A DNA stretch of 35,387 nt, taken from NCBI GenBank assembly GCA_021812285.1, contig JAKAOH010000014.1, positions 1 through 35,387 of the forward strand, read 5' to 3'. Position numbers and translations under genes: made by a program. The notes beneath the pieces were generated by a model that made no database searches, was not told the DNA's origin, and worked only from the letters and a program-made list of their open reading frames with translations. Shown here piece after piece: positions 8,743-16,728 of the stretch (the stretch's first letter is position 1; each line of letters opens with the position of its first letter). Source of the DNA: Acidobacteriota bacterium. Lineage in GTDB: Bacteria; Acidobacteriota; Terriglobia; Acidiferrales; UBA7541.

Positions 8743-9225
8743 TCACGCGGGCCATTCCGCCCCGCCTTTCTCCCACTTGCCTCCGGCAGCGTCCACGACG
8801 CGACCCAGCGAGTTCTCCGAAACGTCAATCTCGATCCAAGGGTGCCCCTTGAAGTGCAGCCCGCAATACCTTGTGAGAGGGATCTTCCGATGTCTGACGG
8901 AAATATCCGCCCAGGCGATTCTAAGAGCGCAGAAGCCCGGGAAATCAATGGGCCAAGTTCGCAGGTAAAGAGCTCCCCGATCCGCGCCAATTCGCAGGGA
9001 GAGACTGGACCCGATCGGCACCGGAAGCCAGGCAAGGGTTGAGCTACCTCGCGAGTATCTCCACGCGACCGGTTCCAGGCCGGTTTCGTTGGCGTATGAC
9101 GCTGCCAAGCGTCGCCAGCCAGAAACCCAGGAGAGCAACCAAAAGAAGACGAGGTAGCCGGCCAACAAGCTAGCCGGCAGCACTACGAAAAATAGGACGC
9201 GCCTATCCACGGGAAACGGAACCAA
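8743..9225 (-). CDS. Hypothetical single-pass membrane protein
   Basis: The family is not recognised. The 160-residue frame begins with a TTG (9225); the only other in-frame start is a GTG at 9210, since a stop lies a short way upstream. One long hydrophobic segment (about residues 10-34, FFVVLPASLLAGYLVFFWLL) is followed by a soluble domain of about 125 residues. That domain has the alternating pattern of a beta-rich fold and conserved-looking pieces such as PVPIGSSLSLRIG and WADISVRHRK. This layout resembles small PH-like bacterial membrane-anchored domains, but that is only an impression. The next minus-strand gene (Rid family) starts 90 bp beyond its stop. Confidence 0.6.
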   Translation of the reverse strand: MVPFPVDRRVLFFVVLPASLLAGYLVFFWLLSWVSGWRRLAASYANETGLEPVAWRYSRGSSTLAWLPVPIGSSLSLRIGADRGALYLRTWPIDFPGFCALRIAWADISVRHRKIPLTRYCGLHFKGHPWIEIDVSENSLGRVVDAAGGKWEKGGAEWPA

Positions 9226-9276
9226 GGCCTCATTGTATGCGATACCGCTGTTCCACCGCCTGCGGCAATCTCCGCC

Positions 9277-9305
9277 TTGTCAGCCGCCCGCGAACCCCGT
9301 AAGCT
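9277..9305 (+). promoter_or_regulatory. Promoter of the cystathionine beta-synthase gene
   Basis: TTGTCA (9277-9282) and TAAGCT (9300-9305) are separated by exactly 17 bp and lie about 40 nt before the ATG at 9343. The in-frame TTG at 9277 would coincide with this -35 box, which argues against it as a start codon. Confidence 0.45.
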
Positions 9306-9342
9306 GAACCTCATTCCGAGTTTCGCGAGCGAGGCACCCGAA

Positions 9343-10731
9343 ATGCGCTGCAGCAACATCCTCGAAGTCGTCGGCGACACGCCGTTGATCCGGCTCAACC
9401 GCCTGACCCGCGGCTTCCAATCCACCGTCTGGGTCAAGGCCGATTACCTGAACCCCGGCGGTTCGGTGAAGGACCGCATCGGCATCACCATGATTGATGA
9501 AGCCGAGCGCAAGGGCCTGCTCAAGCCCGGCGGCACCATCATCGAAGGCACTTCCGGCAACACCGGCATGGGTCTCGCGCTCGTCGCCGCCGTTCGCGGC
9601 TACAAAGCCGTTTTCACCATCACCGACAAGCAATCGAAGGAAAAAATCGATCTGCTCAAGGGTATGGGGGCCGAAGTCATCGTCTGCCCCACCGCCGTCG
9701 AGCCCGAGGACCCGCGCAGCTACTATTCCGTGGCGAAAAAACTCGCCGGCGAAATTCCGAATTCCTTCTATCCGAATCAGTACGCCAACCAGATGAATCC
9801 CGAGGCCCACTACCGCACGACCGGCCCGGAAATTTGGCGGGATTCCGAAGGCCACATCACGCATTTCGTCTGCGGCTTGGGCACCGGCGGCACGATCAGC
9901 GGCGTCGGCCGCTATCTGAAGGAAAAAAATCCCGACGTGAAAATCGTCGGCGTGGATCCGATCGGCTCGCTCTACTACGAATTTTTCAAAACGGGCAAAG
10001 TGGGCAAGGCGGAAACCTACGTCGTCGAAGGCATCGGCGAGGATTTTTTCCCCTCCACTATGGATTTCCGCTACCTCGACGACGTTTTGCAGGTCAACGA
10101 TCGCGAAAGTTTCGTCTGGACGCGCCGGCTCGCCAAGGAAGAAGGCATTTTCACCGGCGGCTCGGGCGGAGCTTGCGTCTGGGGCGCGCTGCGCGTGGCC
10201 GAATCGCTGCCGGAAAACGGTTTCGTCGTCGCGTTCCTGCCCGATAACGGCATGCGCTACCTGAGCAAGATTTACAACGACGAATGGATGCGCGATCACA
10301 ACTACACGGAATCGGCAGTCGCGCTCACCGTGGACGACGTTCTCCGCGCCAAGCGCCGCACTGCGCGCCACACCGAACTCGTCGTCGCCCGCCCCTACCA
10401 GACCGTTTTCCACGCGCTGCACACCATGCAAACGCACGATATTTCCCAGCTCCCCGTTTTCGAGGACGACGTGCTGATCGGCGCGATTCACGAGGATCAG
10501 ATTCTCAACATGGCGCTGCAAGGCAAGGACCTTCGCAAGCTGGTGATCCGCGAAGTGATGGGTCTGCCGATGCCCGTCGTCGCGCACGACGCCCCGGTGG
10601 ATCGCTTGACGCACCTGCTCAGCCACGAGGGCCCCGCAGTTCTGGTGGATTTGGGCAACAAGCATCACGAAATCCTGACGAAATACGATCTGATGAACAC
10701 AATCGCGGAGCTCGTCGAACAGATTCGCTGA
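9343..10731 (+). CDS. cbs: Cystathionine beta-synthase (PLP enzyme with CBS-domain pair)
   Basis: The enzyme condenses serine with homocysteine to give cystathionine, the first step of transsulfuration in the cytoplasm. From the ATG at 9343 it has 462 residues, the usual bacterial length, without the N-terminal heme domain of animals. Fold-type II PLP motifs are intact: NPGGSVKDR (Schiff-base Lys43), GTSGNTGMGLA (substrate loop) and GTGGTISGVGRYLKEKNP (phosphate-binding loop). The GGSGGA loop also fits CBS or cysteine synthase. The extra C-terminal part from about residue 340 holds two CBS motifs (ARPYQTVFHAL...ISQLPVF and REVMGLPMPVV), which distinguishes it from plain cysteine synthase. The CBS pair may bind an adenosyl ligand. 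The homocysteine methyltransferase gene lies 2.9 kb away on the same strand. Confidence 0.93.
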   Translation: MRCSNILEVVGDTPLIRLNRLTRGFQSTVWVKADYLNPGGSVKDRIGITMIDEAERKGLLKPGGTIIEGTSGNTGMGLALVAAVRGYKAVFTITDKQSKEKIDLLKGMGAEVIVCPTAVEPEDPRSYYSVAKKLAGEIPNSFYPNQYANQMNPEAHYRTTGPEIWRDSEGHITHFVCGLGTGGTISGVGRYLKEKNPDVKIVGVDPIGSLYYEFFKTGKVGKAETYVVEGIGEDFFPSTMDFRYLDDVLQVNDRESFVWTRRLAKEEGIFTGGSGGACVWGALRVAESLPENGFVVAFLPDNGMRYLSKIYNDEWMRDHNYTESAVALTVDDVLRAKRRTARHTELVVARPYQTVFHALHTMQTHDISQLPVFEDDVLIGAIHEDQILNMALQGKDLRKLVIREVMGLPMPVVAHDAPVDRLTHLLSHEGPAVLVDLGNKHHEILTKYDLMNTIAELVEQIR

Positions 10732-10775
10732 AATCTCCGTCGTCTCTTGATTCTCCTTTCGCCCGCCGTCGCGCC

Positions 10776-10895
10776 TCCCGGAAAGCCGGGGGAAAATCCC
10801 CCACGCGGTGCGTAAAGCCACACCGAGTCCCAAAACGGTTTCTCCCGCTGATTGATAACAGGCGGCTTAGCTGAGGTCCGAAACCTGCCGTTTTG
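10776..10895 (+). ncRNA. Candidate structured leader RNA upstream of the sortase gene
   Basis: The 287-bp gap before the sortase gene contains several stems. GGGGGA/TCCCCC (10788-10802) forms a tight hairpin. A perfect 8-bp long-range stem CAAAACGG (10831-10838) with CCGTTTTG (10888-10895) encloses two smaller hairpins, CCGC/GCGG (10845-10865) and AGGT/ACCT (10874-10886), giving a three-way junction. GCGTAAAGCC after the first hairpin and AGCTGAGGTCCGA near the 3' end recall the GCAAAGCC and GGTTNCCGA parts of the c-di-GMP-I (GEMM) riboswitch, but the match is partial. It may instead be an undescribed leader element or the tail of the cbs transcript. Confidence 0.35.
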
Positions 10896-11018
10896 GCCGC
10901 CTGCATGCACGTCCGAGGGCAAGGATTGACGCCGAAACGGCTGCCATCGGTCGAGGTGCCGGCTCAAAAAAGCACCCTACCGTTTTTCAAAATTTTTCGC
11001 GCCGAACGCCCCTCCGGG

Positions 11019-11789
11019 ATGAGAAACGCGCCTTTGCGCCCACGCATCCTACGCGCTCTCGAACGGGTGACTTTCGTCGCTGGACTCGCGCTGCTCATTT
11101 TTTACGTCGCTGCGCGCCTTGATGGGTACCTGGCTTCACGCGCCGCCATCGAGAGCTTCGAGGCCGTCGCGGCTCATCCCGTCTCTGCGTCTTCCGCCGA
11201 ATCCATGCCTGCAGCGGCTGGTTCCGGTCCAACGAGCCCGATTGCCGATTCTCATGGAGTGAATTTTTCCGGCTGGGCCGCAACGCGCGTCCGCGCCTAT
11301 CGCCGAAGCCTCGCGCGCGACGCCGGCACTCCCATCGCGATTCTGCGCATTCCCAAACTTCACCTGGCCGCGCCTGTTTTCGATTCCACCGGCTCGCTCG
11401 CGCTCAATCGCGGCGTGGGCCGGATCGCCGGCACGGCGATGCCGGATGAGCCGGGCAATCTCGGAATCGCCGGCCATCGCGACGGCTTTTTCCGCGGCCT
11501 CAAAGACATCCAGCCGGGCGACGCGATTGAGATCGAGACCGTTCGCGGCACGAAAACTTACGTCGTCCGGAAAATCCTGATCGTCAGCCCACGCGACGTC
11601 TCCGTGCTCGCGCCGCGACAGGGTCCCGCGCTCACGCTCGTCACCTGTTTTCCGTTCTACTTTATCGGCAACGCGCCGAAACGCTACGTCGTCGAAGCCT
11701 CCCTTCGCGCCGTGGCGCCCAACCCCCCAAGCGGCCAGCGACCTGCTCCATTCCGGTTGGGCGCTGTCCAAGGAGAAGCAAGAAAATGA
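11019..11789 (+). CDS. Class D-like sortase of a Gram-negative bacterium
   Basis: Sortases are membrane-anchored transpeptidases that cut an LPxT-type sorting signal and attach or process the substrate outside the cytoplasmic membrane. I chose the ATG at 11019 (256 residues) because the longer frame from a TTG at 10893 adds sequence with no domain features. An N-terminal membrane helix (about 18-32, FVAGLALLIFYVA) is followed by an Ala/Ser-rich linker and the sortase beta-barrel. The catalytic triad is complete: His153 in AGHRDGFF, Cys210 in TLVTCFPF and Arg222 in APKRYVV. The gene overlaps the next by ATGA. That neighbour carries an LPKTA signal, so the two almost certainly form an enzyme-substrate pair. 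Confidence 0.92.
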   Translation: MRNAPLRPRILRALERVTFVAGLALLIFYVAARLDGYLASRAAIESFEAVAAHPVSASSAESMPAAAGSGPTSPIADSHGVNFSGWAATRVRAYRRSLARDAGTPIAILRIPKLHLAAPVFDSTGSLALNRGVGRIAGTAMPDEPGNLGIAGHRDGFFRGLKDIQPGDAIEIETVRGTKTYVVRKILIVSPRDVSVLAPRQGPALTLVTCFPFYFIGNAPKRYVVEASLRAVAPNPPSGQRPAPFRLGAVQGEARK

Positions 11790-12583
11790 AACGAATGTCG
11801 AAGCATTGGATCCATCTGCTCGGACTCTTCGCGTTTGCCGCCGCGGCCGTTTTTCTTGTCGGCAGCGCGAACGCCCAGCAGAAAACCGTCGAAGAACGGC
11901 CGGCTGGACCGCGGGAAATCCAGGTCGAGCTGGTTCACAGCACGGTGGTCGCCGTGGACGGCAACCACCTCGTCACGCGTCTGGAAAACGGCCGGGTCGA
12001 GGCCATTCTGGTTCCCGAGGACTTCCGTTTCCATCTGGACGGCCAGACTCTTTCCGTGCATGAGCTCAAGCCCGGCATGATGCTCACCGAAACCATCACC
12101 ACCACCGTGAAACCCACGATCGTCCGCACCGTCGAGATCACCAACGGCACCGTCTGGCATGCCGGCGGCAACACGTTGATCATCCGCGACCGCTTCAACA
12201 AGATGCATCAATATCGCATCCCCGAATGGGCCACCATCGAGCTCGGAGGGGAAGCCGTGGACCTCAACCAGTTGACGCATGGACAGAACGTCACCGCGAC
12301 CATCATCACCGAAGAGCCGGTGACCTACGCGGAACGCGAATCCAGAACGACCGTCCGCCATCCCACCAAGCCTTTGGCCACTGCCGCGGTGGAAAAAGCC
12401 CCGGTAAAATCCGCGGTGGAAGAGCAAACCGCCGAAGAGCAACCGGCTGAGGAACAACCCGCCGAAGAACCGCGGCAGGAAGAACTGCCGAAGACGGCCA
12501 GTCCCCTTCCGCTTGCCGGTGGACTCGGCGCTCTTCTGTTGCTCGTTTCGCTCGGCTTGAAGACGGTACGCAAGTCCGCCTGA
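11786..12583 (+). CDS. Sortase substrate protein with LPKTA sorting signal
   Basis: The 265-residue protein has a signal peptide (cleavage after about residue 30, GSANA). A soluble domain of about 150 residues follows, with repeated beta-strand patterns (VVAVDGNHLVTRLENG and NTLIIRDRFNKMHQYRI). Next come a Pro/Glu spacer with AEEQP repeats (about 203-233), LPKTA at 234-238, a hydrophobic helix and a basic end (RKSA). This is the classic cell-wall sorting layout, with LPxTA rather than LPxTG. Start and sortase stop overlap as ATGA, so translation is coupled. The function of the soluble domain is unknown. In a diderm cell the anchoring target is uncertain: it could be peptidoglycan, or the signal may only release the protein from the membrane. 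Confidence 0.88.
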   Translation: MKRMSKHWIHLLGLFAFAAAAVFLVGSANAQQKTVEERPAGPREIQVELVHSTVVAVDGNHLVTRLENGRVEAILVPEDFRFHLDGQTLSVHELKPGMMLTETITTTVKPTIVRTVEITNGTVWHAGGNTLIIRDRFNKMHQYRIPEWATIELGGEAVDLNQLTHGQNVTATIITEEPVTYAERESRTTVRHPTKPLATAAVEKAPVKSAVEEQTAEEQPAEEQPAEEPRQEELPKTASPLPLAGGLGALLLLVSLGLKTVRKSA

Positions 12584-12599
12584 ACGCAGCGAGAGGCGC

Positions 12600-12642
12600 G
12601 GGTCCGGAGGAACATCCACACCTCCGGCGATCCTCCGAACCC
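12600..12642. terminator. Long hairpin between convergent genes
   Basis: GGGTCCGGAGGA (12600-12611) and TCCTCCGAACCC (12631-12642) pair over 12 positions with one G-T, leaving a 19-nt loop. It follows the LPKTA protein gene and faces the convergent methyltransferase. No T-run follows, so it may act only as an RNA-stabilising or factor-dependent end. Confidence 0.35.
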
Positions 12643-12714
12643 GTCGCCGGTTTCAACCGGGAATCCCCAGGCAATCGCTGGTATCACGCCTCTGGCAGGA
12701 TCGCCCGCCGCCGG

Positions 12715-13503
12715 CTATTCGCTCTTTAGCGCGACGATGCGCAGACGCCGGTAGTCCAGATGCCAGGCGCCGTCGTGAAAAAGTTCCTTGCGCAGGCGCT
12801 GCTCCACGATGAAAAACAGCTCGTCGCGTTTTGCCGCGGAAAGTCCTCGCCAAAATGGCTCGCCGAACATCCGAAACCAGTTCCCGAGGCCCGCCGGTCC
12901 ATCCTCAAGCTTCGTGGGACGTTCGAACAGCACCGCGTAGAGCACCTCCAGCCCCTGCGTTTCGAGCAGAGACGCGTACTCGCCGAGCGTCGGGAAATAC
13001 CACGGATGAAATCCCGGATCGAGCGGCGCGCCGATCGCCTTCCGGCCCTGCGCCACTCCCATTACCACCTTCTCGATGTTTCCCTGCCCGCCCAGCTCCG
13101 CCACGAACCGGCCGCCGTCGCGCAGCGCTTCCGCCACTGCTTGAGCCACGCTCTCCGGATCGGACATCCAGTGCAGAGCTGCGTTCGAAAACACCGCGTC
13201 GAACGCCCGCTCGAAGGGCAGCGCGCGCCCGTCGCCGGCGACGAATTCGAGCGCCGGAAATTGGCGTTGCGCTTCGCCAAGCATCTCGGCCGATGAATCG
13301 AGCCCCACCACGCGCGCTCCCGTCGCCGCAATTCGCGCCGCCAGATGCCCGGTTCCGCAGCCGAGATCCAGAATGCGCTCGCCCGGTTGCGGCGCGAGCA
13401 GTTCCACCAGATCCGTTCCCCGCTCCCATACGAACCCGTGCTTGCTGTCGTAGAGCGCCGCGTTCCAGCGGCCCGGCTCGTTCGTGCGCTCATCCGCCAT
13501 CAT
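12715..13503 (-). CDS. SAM-dependent methyltransferase (trans-aconitate methyltransferase-like)
   Basis: A 262-residue class I methyltransferase. The Rossmann domain starts near residue 40 with RILDLGCGTGHLA (SAM binding), continues with VVGLDSSAEML and FVAGDGRALPF, and has FDAVFSNAALHW, the substrate-side motif typical of Tam-like enzymes. A helical C-terminal part includes FPTLGEYASLLE and ends in a basic strand (YRRLRIVALK). Overall layout matches trans-aconitate 2-methyltransferase relatives, but the substrate cannot be fixed. It may start at Met1 (13503) or the adjacent Met2. The gene is divergent from the homocysteine methyltransferase gene with 99 bp between starts. Confidence 0.88.
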   Translation of the reverse strand: MMADERTNEPGRWNAALYDSKHGFVWERGTDLVELLAPQPGERILDLGCGTGHLAARIAATGARVVGLDSSAEMLGEAQRQFPALEFVAGDGRALPFERAFDAVFSNAALHWMSDPESVAQAVAEALRDGGRFVAELGGQGNIEKVVMGVAQGRKAIGAPLDPGFHPWYFPTLGEYASLLETQGLEVLYAVLFERPTKLEDGPAGLGNWFRMFGEPFWRGLSAAKRDELFFIVEQRLRKELFHDGAWHLDYRRLRIVALKSE

Positions 13504-13568
13504 TCACGCTCCGCGTCTTCCGCGGCCGTCCCTTCCTTCGTTCGCCGTCCAACGGCCCCTTCGCCAGA

Positions 13569-13577
13569 TGCTATACT
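13569..13577 (+). promoter_or_regulatory. Extended -10 promoter element
   Basis: TGCTATACT provides a TGN extension and a strong -10 box (TATACT, 13572-13577), 25 nt before the ATG at 13603. No good -35 box is present, as is common for extended -10 promoters. Confidence 0.42.
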
Positions 13578-13602
13578 TTGCATTTTCGCACGCGGATTCG
13601 CC

Positions 13603-15474
13603 ATGAAAATCGAAGACTTCGATAAACGGCTCGCCGAACGCGTGCTCCTGGCCGATGGCGCCATGGGCTCGATGCTTTACGAAATCGCCGGCCCGCAGCG
13701 TTCCTTCGAGGAGCTCAACGCCACCGAGGCCGAGGCCGTCTTTCGCGTCCACAAAACCTATCTCGAGGCCGGCGCCCGCCTGATCGAAACGAATAGCTTC
13801 GGCGCGAACCGGCTCAAGCTCGCACCGCTCGGCCTGGCTGATCGCGTCGTCGAGTTCAACCATCGCGCGGTGAAAATCGCCCGCGAAGCCCGCGAAGCCG
13901 CTTCGACCGACGTCCTGATCGCCGGCTCGATCGGTCCCTTGGGTGCCGCCCGCCAGGTGCGCCGGCTCGATCCCGCCGAAGTCTTCGACGTTTTCCGCGA
14001 ACAGGCCGCGGCGCTCGAAGAGCGCGGCGTGGATCTCTTCCTGCTCGAAACGTTCGCCGATCTCGAGGACCTTTCCACGGCGATCGCCGCGATTCGTTCC
14101 TTCAGCCGCCTGCCGATCGTTGCCCAACTCACCTTTTCCGAGGAGGGCACGGCGTTCGACGGCGCCCTTCCCGCCGATGCCGCTCGCCGGCTCGCCGCGC
14201 TCCCGATTCAGGCCGTCGGCGCAAACTGCACGATTGGCCCGCAGCGCATTCTTCCGGTCGCCCGTGAACTGGCCGCCGCGGCGAAGCTGCCCGTTTCCGC
14301 CATGCCCAACGCCGGTTTTCCCAAACGCGTTGGCGACCGCGTGGTCTATCCCAAATCCTCGCCCGAATATTTCGCCCAGTTCGCCCGGGAAGCTGCAAGC
14401 GTCGGCGTGCGCATCCTCGGCGGCTGCTGCGGCACCACACCCGAGCACATCGCCGCCATGGCCGGCGCGCTGCGCGAACTCGAAACCAGGCCCCGGTCCA
14501 TACCGGCCGACGCAATCGGTATCGCCGTGGACGATTCCCTTTCCGCGCCTGTGGAAAATGGCGCCGCGCGCAGGCCCTCTCTCGCCGAGCGCGAGCCCGA
14601 AAGCCGTCTGTGGCGCAAGATGAACCAGGGCCAGTTCGTCGTTTCCGTCGAGATTGATCCGCCCAAGGGCACTTCGCTCGATCGCATCTTCGATCAGGTC
14701 GCCCGGCTCGTCGAAAGCGGCCGCGTGGACGCAATTGACATCAACAGCGGCACGCTTGCTCGCGTCGGCATGGACGCGCTGCTCGTCGCCGGTTCGCTCG
14801 AAGCGCGCGGCGTCGAGACCATTCCTCATCTCACCACGCGTGATATGAACATCATCGGCCTTCAGGCCACTCTGCTGGGCGCGTGGAGCGTTTCCGGTGT
14901 TCGCAACGTCCTCGCCATCACCGGCGATCCGCCCTCGCTCGGCGACCATCCGGAAACCAGCGGCGTCTACGAAATCGATTCCATCGGCCTCGTCCAGGTT
15001 CTCGCCCGCCTCAATCAGGGCGCCGACTGGGCCGGCAAGGAACTCGGCGGCCGTACGAATTTCACCATCGGCGTCGCGCTCAATCCCGCCGCCGACGACC
15101 TCGACGAGGAAATTCGCCGCTTTCGCGCCAAAATCGAGGCGGGCGCTCATTTCGCCATGACGCAGCCCCTTTTCGGCCCCGCGCAATGGCAAAAATTCCT
15201 CGACCGCTTCGGCGCGAAACCCCCCGTCCCCATCCTCGCCGGCGTGTGGCCGCTCACGAGCTATCGCCAGGCCCTCCGCCTGAACAACGAAGTGCCGGGC
15301 ATTGTGATCCCGCGGGAAATTTTGAAGGAACTCGAAACGGCGGGAAACGCCGCCCGCGATTGCGGCTTTGCCGTCGCGCGGCGCGTGCTCGATTGGGCGC
15401 GCGCGGAATTCGCCGGCGCGTATCTTATCCCGCCTTTCAAGCGCTACGAAGAAGTCCTCGATCTGCTCGTCTGA
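13603..15474 (+). CDS. Bifunctional homocysteine S-methyltransferase / methylenetetrahydrofolate reductase
   Basis: The 623-residue fusion joins two steps of methionine synthesis, as in the YitJ family. Residues 1-295 are a zinc-dependent homocysteine methyltransferase barrel: LLADGAMGSML at the start, IETNSFGANR, and the zinc ligands Cys209 (GANCTIGP) and Cys275-Cys276 (GGCCGTTPEH). After a linker of about 45 residues, residues 340-623 form the FAD-binding methylene-THF reductase barrel (VVSVEIDPPKGTSLD, LAITGDPPSLGDHP, HFAMTQPLFG). No cobalamin-binding domain is present. The start at 13603 follows a strong extended -10 element but has no clear Shine-Dalgarno sequence. Together with cbs it links remethylation and transsulfuration of homocysteine. 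Confidence 0.93.
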   Translation: MKIEDFDKRLAERVLLADGAMGSMLYEIAGPQRSFEELNATEAEAVFRVHKTYLEAGARLIETNSFGANRLKLAPLGLADRVVEFNHRAVKIAREAREAASTDVLIAGSIGPLGAARQVRRLDPAEVFDVFREQAAALEERGVDLFLLETFADLEDLSTAIAAIRSFSRLPIVAQLTFSEEGTAFDGALPADAARRLAALPIQAVGANCTIGPQRILPVARELAAAAKLPVSAMPNAGFPKRVGDRVVYPKSSPEYFAQFAREAASVGVRILGGCCGTTPEHIAAMAGALRELETRPRSIPADAIGIAVDDSLSAPVENGAARRPSLAEREPESRLWRKMNQGQFVVSVEIDPPKGTSLDRIFDQVARLVESGRVDAIDINSGTLARVGMDALLVAGSLEARGVETIPHLTTRDMNIIGLQATLLGAWSVSGVRNVLAITGDPPSLGDHPETSGVYEIDSIGLVQVLARLNQGADWAGKELGGRTNFTIGVALNPAADDLDEEIRRFRAKIEAGAHFAMTQPLFGPAQWQKFLDRFGAKPPVPILAGVWPLTSYRQALRLNNEVPGIVIPREILKELETAGNAARDCGFAVARRVLDWARAEFAGAYLIPPFKRYEEVLDLLV

Positions 15475-15564
15475 ATTCCCAAGCGCACGCTTCCCGAGCG
15501 CACAAATTCATCCACGATTCGCATCGGATGGAAAAATCCCTGGGAAAGGCGCAGCGGCTGAAGG

Positions 15565-16164
15565 CTAGTGAACGATGACGAGCTCGGAACTGCTCGACAT
15601 CGTGATCGTTCCCCCGACGAAAGGAAACAGAAAACTGAAGGGATAGCTCACCGTTACCTGGACCGGACATCCCTGGGAATTGTAGGTGCCGAACGACGTC
15701 GAGTAACACTCGCACACGGGCCCGACCGCGCCATCGGTGCAATTCGCCGGCAGTGGCTGCCCACTGTCCGGCCAAATATTCGAAACATTGGACGAGACGA
15801 CGATCTTGCTGGAATCCACCCCCACAGGCGCATGCGCTTGCACAAAAGTCGCGATGTCCGTAGCGGTCGCCGGTCCATTGTTCATCCAGCCTTTGCCGTC
15901 GCAGCTCCCGTCGTTATTGCACGTCGCTCCGTTCACCGCCGCCCACCGCGTCGCCTGCTTGGCCGATGTCGATAGCAAATGGTAGGTGTAAAGAGCGCGG
16001 CCGAAATCCACAATCCCAAAGACCAACGCCATGAAAAACATGAAAACCAGCGCGTATTCCACCAGGCTGTTGCCCTTCTGCCCATGCAGCCGGCGCTGAT
16101 TCCCATTTCCGCGCCGCAACCCAGCGTCAGGTTGGATCGATGGCCGTTTTTGCCGGGAATTCAT
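15565..16164 (-). CDS. TadE-like pseudopilin
   Basis: Last gene of a three-gene minus-strand operon. The start at 16164 was chosen over a longer frame because GGGAG lies just upstream. The 199-residue protein has a basic N-terminal stretch and then the TadE hallmark: G followed by NSLVEYAL, with Glu at position +5 after the likely prepilin-peptidase cut, and a hydrophobic helix (VFMFFMALVFGIVDFGRAL). The extracytoplasmic part has paired cysteines (ATCNNDGSC, VCECYS) that may form disulfides. TadE proteins are minor pseudopilins of Flp/Tad pili. No ATPase, platform or secretin gene is in the window. Confidence 0.85.
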   Translation of the reverse strand: MNSRQKRPSIQPDAGLRRGNGNQRRLHGQKGNSLVEYALVFMFFMALVFGIVDFGRALYTYHLLSTSAKQATRWAAVNGATCNNDGSCDGKGWMNNGPATATDIATFVQAHAPVGVDSSKIVVSSNVSNIWPDSGQPLPANCTDGAVGPVCECYSTSFGTYNSQGCPVQVTVSYPFSFLFPFVGGTITMSSSSELVIVH

Positions 16165-16174
16165 GGCGCTCCCG

Positions 16175-16726
16175 CTAGTACAACGCAACGTTCATCGTCG
16201 AGGTTGCCGAAACCGTTATCGAACTGGGAATCCACGGGTAATTGAACAACGCCTTGTAGGTTCCCGAAGCCGTCACGCTCACTGTCTCCACCCAGTCTTG
16301 CCCTGTCGCGCAGATGCCTGCCGTCGGCGACGCCGAAGTTGAGCAAGCCGATGGAGTCATGACGCCCTGCGATTCGCATCCGCACGCGTAGATCGGTGCG
16401 CTCACCGTAAGAGTGCTAGGGTTCTGGCCATTGTTCTGGTAGTCGCTTTTTGCCGCCGCCGTAATGCCGGGGGGATAGTACGCGTAAGCAAGGCCCTGCG
16501 CCGCATAGAGCGCTCCCGCGTGGGCCGCGTTGCCCACGAGAACGCTGATGTACGCATACCGGCCAATTTCAATGACACCCAGCAAGAGACCTGCCAGTAA
16601 AGGCGTCAGCAGAGCTACTTCAATCAGGCTCTGCCCACGTTCCCAATACAGCCCCTTTCGCCGGGGCTTGTATCCACCGGGTCCCGCCTGCTTGCTGAAG
16701 AATACCCTTCTCCCAATTCTCATCAT
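16175..16726 (-). CDS. TadE-like pseudopilin
   Basis: Middle gene of the pseudopilin operon. The true start is the ATG pair at 16726/16723, directly after the TAG of the upstream TadG-like gene (GTGGAG-TAG-CC-ATG). This gives 183 residues and indicates translational coupling; the longer open frame upstream overlaps the TadG gene and is spurious. The basic leader ends in ERG, followed by QSLIEVALLTPLLAGLLLG with the conserved Glu at +5 after Gly and a long hydrophobic helix. The rest is Ser/Thr-rich with cysteines (YACGCES, PSACSTS). It is a likely minor component of the same surface structure as its neighbours. Confidence 0.85.
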   Translation of the reverse strand: MMRIGRRVFFSKQAGPGGYKPRRKGLYWERGQSLIEVALLTPLLAGLLLGVIEIGRYAYISVLVGNAAHAGALYAAQGLAYAYYPPGITAAAKSDYQNNGQNPSTLTVSAPIYACGCESQGVMTPSACSTSASPTAGICATGQDWVETVSVTASGTYKALFNYPWIPSSITVSATSTMNVALY

Positions 16727-16728
16727 GG

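Noticed and set aside
9280-10833. 517-codon frame opposite the cbs gene
   Set aside because: Antisense shadow caused by GC-rich codon structure; cbs is complete with all PLP motifs.
13504-15192. 562-codon frame opposite the homocysteine methyltransferase gene
   Set aside because: Antisense shadow; the sense protein has complete zinc and FAD-domain motifs.
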